From Hymenobacter arizonensis (GTDB lineage Bacteria; Bacteroidota; Bacteroidia; Cytophagales; Hymenobacteraceae): a stretch of 64,000 nucleotides of DNA. Below the pieces are notes generated by a model. It saw only the letters and a list, made by a program, of their open reading frames with translations. It made no database searches and had not been told where the DNA came from. Positions within the stretch are counted from its first letter, which is position 1; each line of letters begins with the position of its first letter. The position numbers were made by a program, and so were the translations under genes. Positions 62,454-64,000 of the stretch are shown here, piece after piece. The stretch covers positions 372,001 through 436,000 of the forward strand of contig NZ_FOXS01000005.1 in NCBI RefSeq assembly GCF_900115775.1, read 5' to 3'.

Positions 62454-63201
62454 GCTCAGCACCGCTGAAAAAATCAGCAAGCAGCACGGCGGCTTCGGGA
62501 TTGATATTCTCTTCCCGGGCCAAACCCTGGGGGCCGCCGACTCCGGCCTGGGCACCCTGGGCCGCATCGACCACGCCCACGTGCGGCCGGGTACGCTGGT
62601 GCCCATGCACCCGCACCGCGACGACGAGATTCTGACCTACCTGCGCAGCGGCCACGTGCAGCACCGGGATTCGGAGGGCCACTTCGAGCCCATCTCGGCC
62701 GAGCGGTTCATGCTGATGAACGCCGGGTCGACCTTCTTCCACGAAGAGCAGGTGCTGGCCGATGGCGGCGAGCTCGAAGGCCTGCAAATCTTCCTGCGCC
62801 CCGCCCAAAGCGGCCTGCCCCCGCAAGTGCAGTTCCACGCGCCGGCCGGCAAATACAGCCTCAACCAGTGGCGGGTCCTGGCCGGCCCCGACGCTAGCTT
62901 CCCGCTACACATCCGCAGCCAGACCTGGGTGTACGACACCCGCCTAGAAGGCGGCGTGAGCCTGGCCCTGCCAGCTCCACGAGTGGCGGGGGCCACCAGT
63001 CTGCTGTATGTGTTCGCGGGCGAAGTGGTGGTGAACAACCACCTCACTTTAAGCAAGGGCGAGAGCCTGCTGCTGGAAAACGAGGCGGCCCAACTCGTGG
63101 CCGGCCCCACCAGCGACCTGGTGCTGCTGGTCACCGACCCAGCCAGCGCCTACTCTGACCAAGGCATGTACAGCGGCAACCAACTCCGGAATCAGCGATG
63201 A
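62446..63201 (+). CDS. Pirin-like bicupin protein
   Basis: 251 residues. Pirin N-cupin with GRIDHAHVRPGTLVPMHPHRDDEILTYLRSGHVQHRDSEGH and the metal-ligand region (HPHRDDE, and FFHEEQ near residue 105), then a second cupin (LLYVFAGEVVVNNHLTLSKGESLLLENEAAQLVAG). Bacterial pirins can act as quercetin dioxygenases or redox-linked regulators. It overlaps the preceding hydrolase gene and shares ATGA with the next gene, which indicates translational coupling with both. Confidence 0.9.
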   Translation: MHKLSTAEKISKQHGGFGIDILFPGQTLGAADSGLGTLGRIDHAHVRPGTLVPMHPHRDDEILTYLRSGHVQHRDSEGHFEPISAERFMLMNAGSTFFHEEQVLADGGELEGLQIFLRPAQSGLPPQVQFHAPAGKYSLNQWRVLAGPDASFPLHIRSQTWVYDTRLEGGVSLALPAPRVAGATSLLYVFAGEVVVNNHLTLSKGESLLLENEAAQLVAGPTSDLVLLVTDPASAYSDQGMYSGNQLRNQR

Positions 63202-64000
63202 AAAAGGTTATTTATAAGCAGTTTGGCGGCGTAGAGGTGCTGGAGCTGGCCGAAGTGCCCCAGCCAGCCCTCACGCCCGGCGCGGTACTGGTCCGCGTGA
63301 AGGCCGTGTCCCTCAACCCCCTGGACTGGAAAATCCGCCAGGGCGAAATGAAGCTCGTGGCCGGTTCGAAGTTTCCCAAGGGCGTGGGCATCGATTTCGC
63401 CGGAGTGGTGGAAGCCGTGGGCGAAGCTGTTTCCGGCTTCCGCCCCAGGGATGAAGTTTTTGGCCTCATGGACGTGTTCAAAGGCGGTGCCCTGGCCGAG
63501 TACGTGGTGGTGCCTGACGCCGACCTCGTCCTCAAGCCCGCAAACCTGTCTTTTGCGCAAGCGGCGGCTCTGCCCGTCGTGGGGTCTGCGGCGCTGCAGG
63601 TGTTTGACCAACTGGTGGCGGTGGGGCCGGGCACCGAAATTCTGCTAAACGGCGCCAGCGGAGGCATCGGCATGGTCGCCACGCAGCTGGCCCGGCAGCG
63701 CGGGGCCCACGTCACGGCCGTGGTGGGGCTGGCGGGCGTAGCACAGGCCCGGCAGTGGGGCAGCGACGTGGTGCTGAACTACCGGGAGCACGACGTCCGG
63801 CACCTGGGCCGGCGTTACGACGTGGTGCTGGACTTGTCGGGAAAGCTGAGCTTCCATGCGGCCCGCTCCCTGTTGAAGCCCACCGGAACCTATATCAACA
63901 CCGTGCCCGGCCCCCGGGAAATAGTGGGCTCCTTCCTGCACAACCTCGTGTCGCAGCAGAAATATCGGGTACTGATGCTCAAGCCCACGCCCGCCTACCT
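63198..64000 (+). CDS. Medium-chain NAD(P)-dependent dehydrogenase/quinone oxidoreductase, 3'-truncated by the window
   Basis: The ATG overlaps the pirin stop codon (ATGA). 267 residues are visible up to the window end. N-terminal GroES-like domain: KQFGGVEVLELAEVPQPALTPGAVLVRVKAVSLNPLDWKIRQGEM, GIDFAGVVEAVG; Rossmann domain: ILLNGASGGIGMVATQLARQRGAHVTAVVG. There is no catalytic-zinc Cys at the usual site (NPLDWKIR), so it belongs to the zinc-independent quinone-oxidoreductase-like group, often active on enones and quinones. With the upstream flavin reductase this suggests a pathway for electrophilic carbonyl compounds. Confidence 0.92.
   Translation, partial: MKKVIYKQFGGVEVLELAEVPQPALTPGAVLVRVKAVSLNPLDWKIRQGEMKLVAGSKFPKGVGIDFAGVVEAVGEAVSGFRPRDEVFGLMDVFKGGALAEYVVVPDADLVLKPANLSFAQAAALPVVGSAALQVFDQLVAVGPGTEILLNGASGGIGMVATQLARQRGAHVTAVVGLAGVAQARQWGSDVVLNYREHDVRHLGRRYDVVLDLSGKLSFHAARSLLKPTGTYINTVPGPREIVGSFLHNLVSQQKYRVLMLKPTPAY

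Overview
This is about 64 kb of GC-rich DNA from a member of the Bacteroidota. SusC/SusD pairs, a C-terminal type IX secretion sorting domain, absence of obvious Shine-Dalgarno sites, TTTG-type promoter elements and the repeat content suggest a Hymenobacter-like member of the Cytophagales. The genus is an inference from gene content and composition.

Positions 1-26411 look like a polysaccharide utilisation locus for pectin, most likely rhamnogalacturonan-I. It has two SusC/SusD uptake pairs (the first SusC is cut by the window edge), a PL11-type rhamnogalacturonan lyase, three SGNH esterases of the rhamnogalacturonan acetylesterase type, two GH43-like beta-propeller hydrolases, two large GH2 enzymes and an aldo/keto reductase. 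The picture is deacetylation and backbone cleavage, removal of galactan/arabinan-type side chains, then TonB-dependent import. No regulator of the locus lies in the window. A GH35 beta-galactosidase at 45 kb may be related but stands apart.

Positions 26881-33566 hold a secreted DNA/RNA non-specific endonuclease, a 1438-residue surface protein with a type IX sorting tail, and a PAP2 phosphatase. Positions 33687-43153 form a signalling and efflux region: an OmpR-type response regulator and its histidine kinase, a small membrane protein, a Cys-rich four-helix copper-binding-type protein, then an RND pump (adaptor, permease, outer membrane factor). The promoters of the small-protein gene and of the pump each carry four TAATGTC-like repeats with the same 10-11-11 spacing and a TTTG box at the same distance. 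This is a strong candidate operator for the adjacent two-component system.

Positions 43278-59078 are mixed: a precorrin-2 dehydrogenase/TauE-type permease fusion, GH35, two universal stress proteins around a BON protein, a glycosyltransferase, a thioredoxin-like protein, a second nuclease, a metallophosphoesterase with an outer membrane protein, a second PAP2 protein and a HelD-like helicase. Positions 59363-64000 hold an AraC-type regulator followed by a tightly packed run of Old Yellow Enzyme, alpha/beta hydrolase, pirin-like protein and a medium-chain dehydrogenase cut by the window end.

Most intergenic regions in the first 42 kb contain long inverted repeats of several unrelated sequence families, often nested in each other's loops. 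One includes a perfect 68-bp palindrome without spacer. Another supplies the probable start codon of the efflux outer membrane gene. No tRNA, rRNA, CRISPR array or intact insertion sequence was seen.
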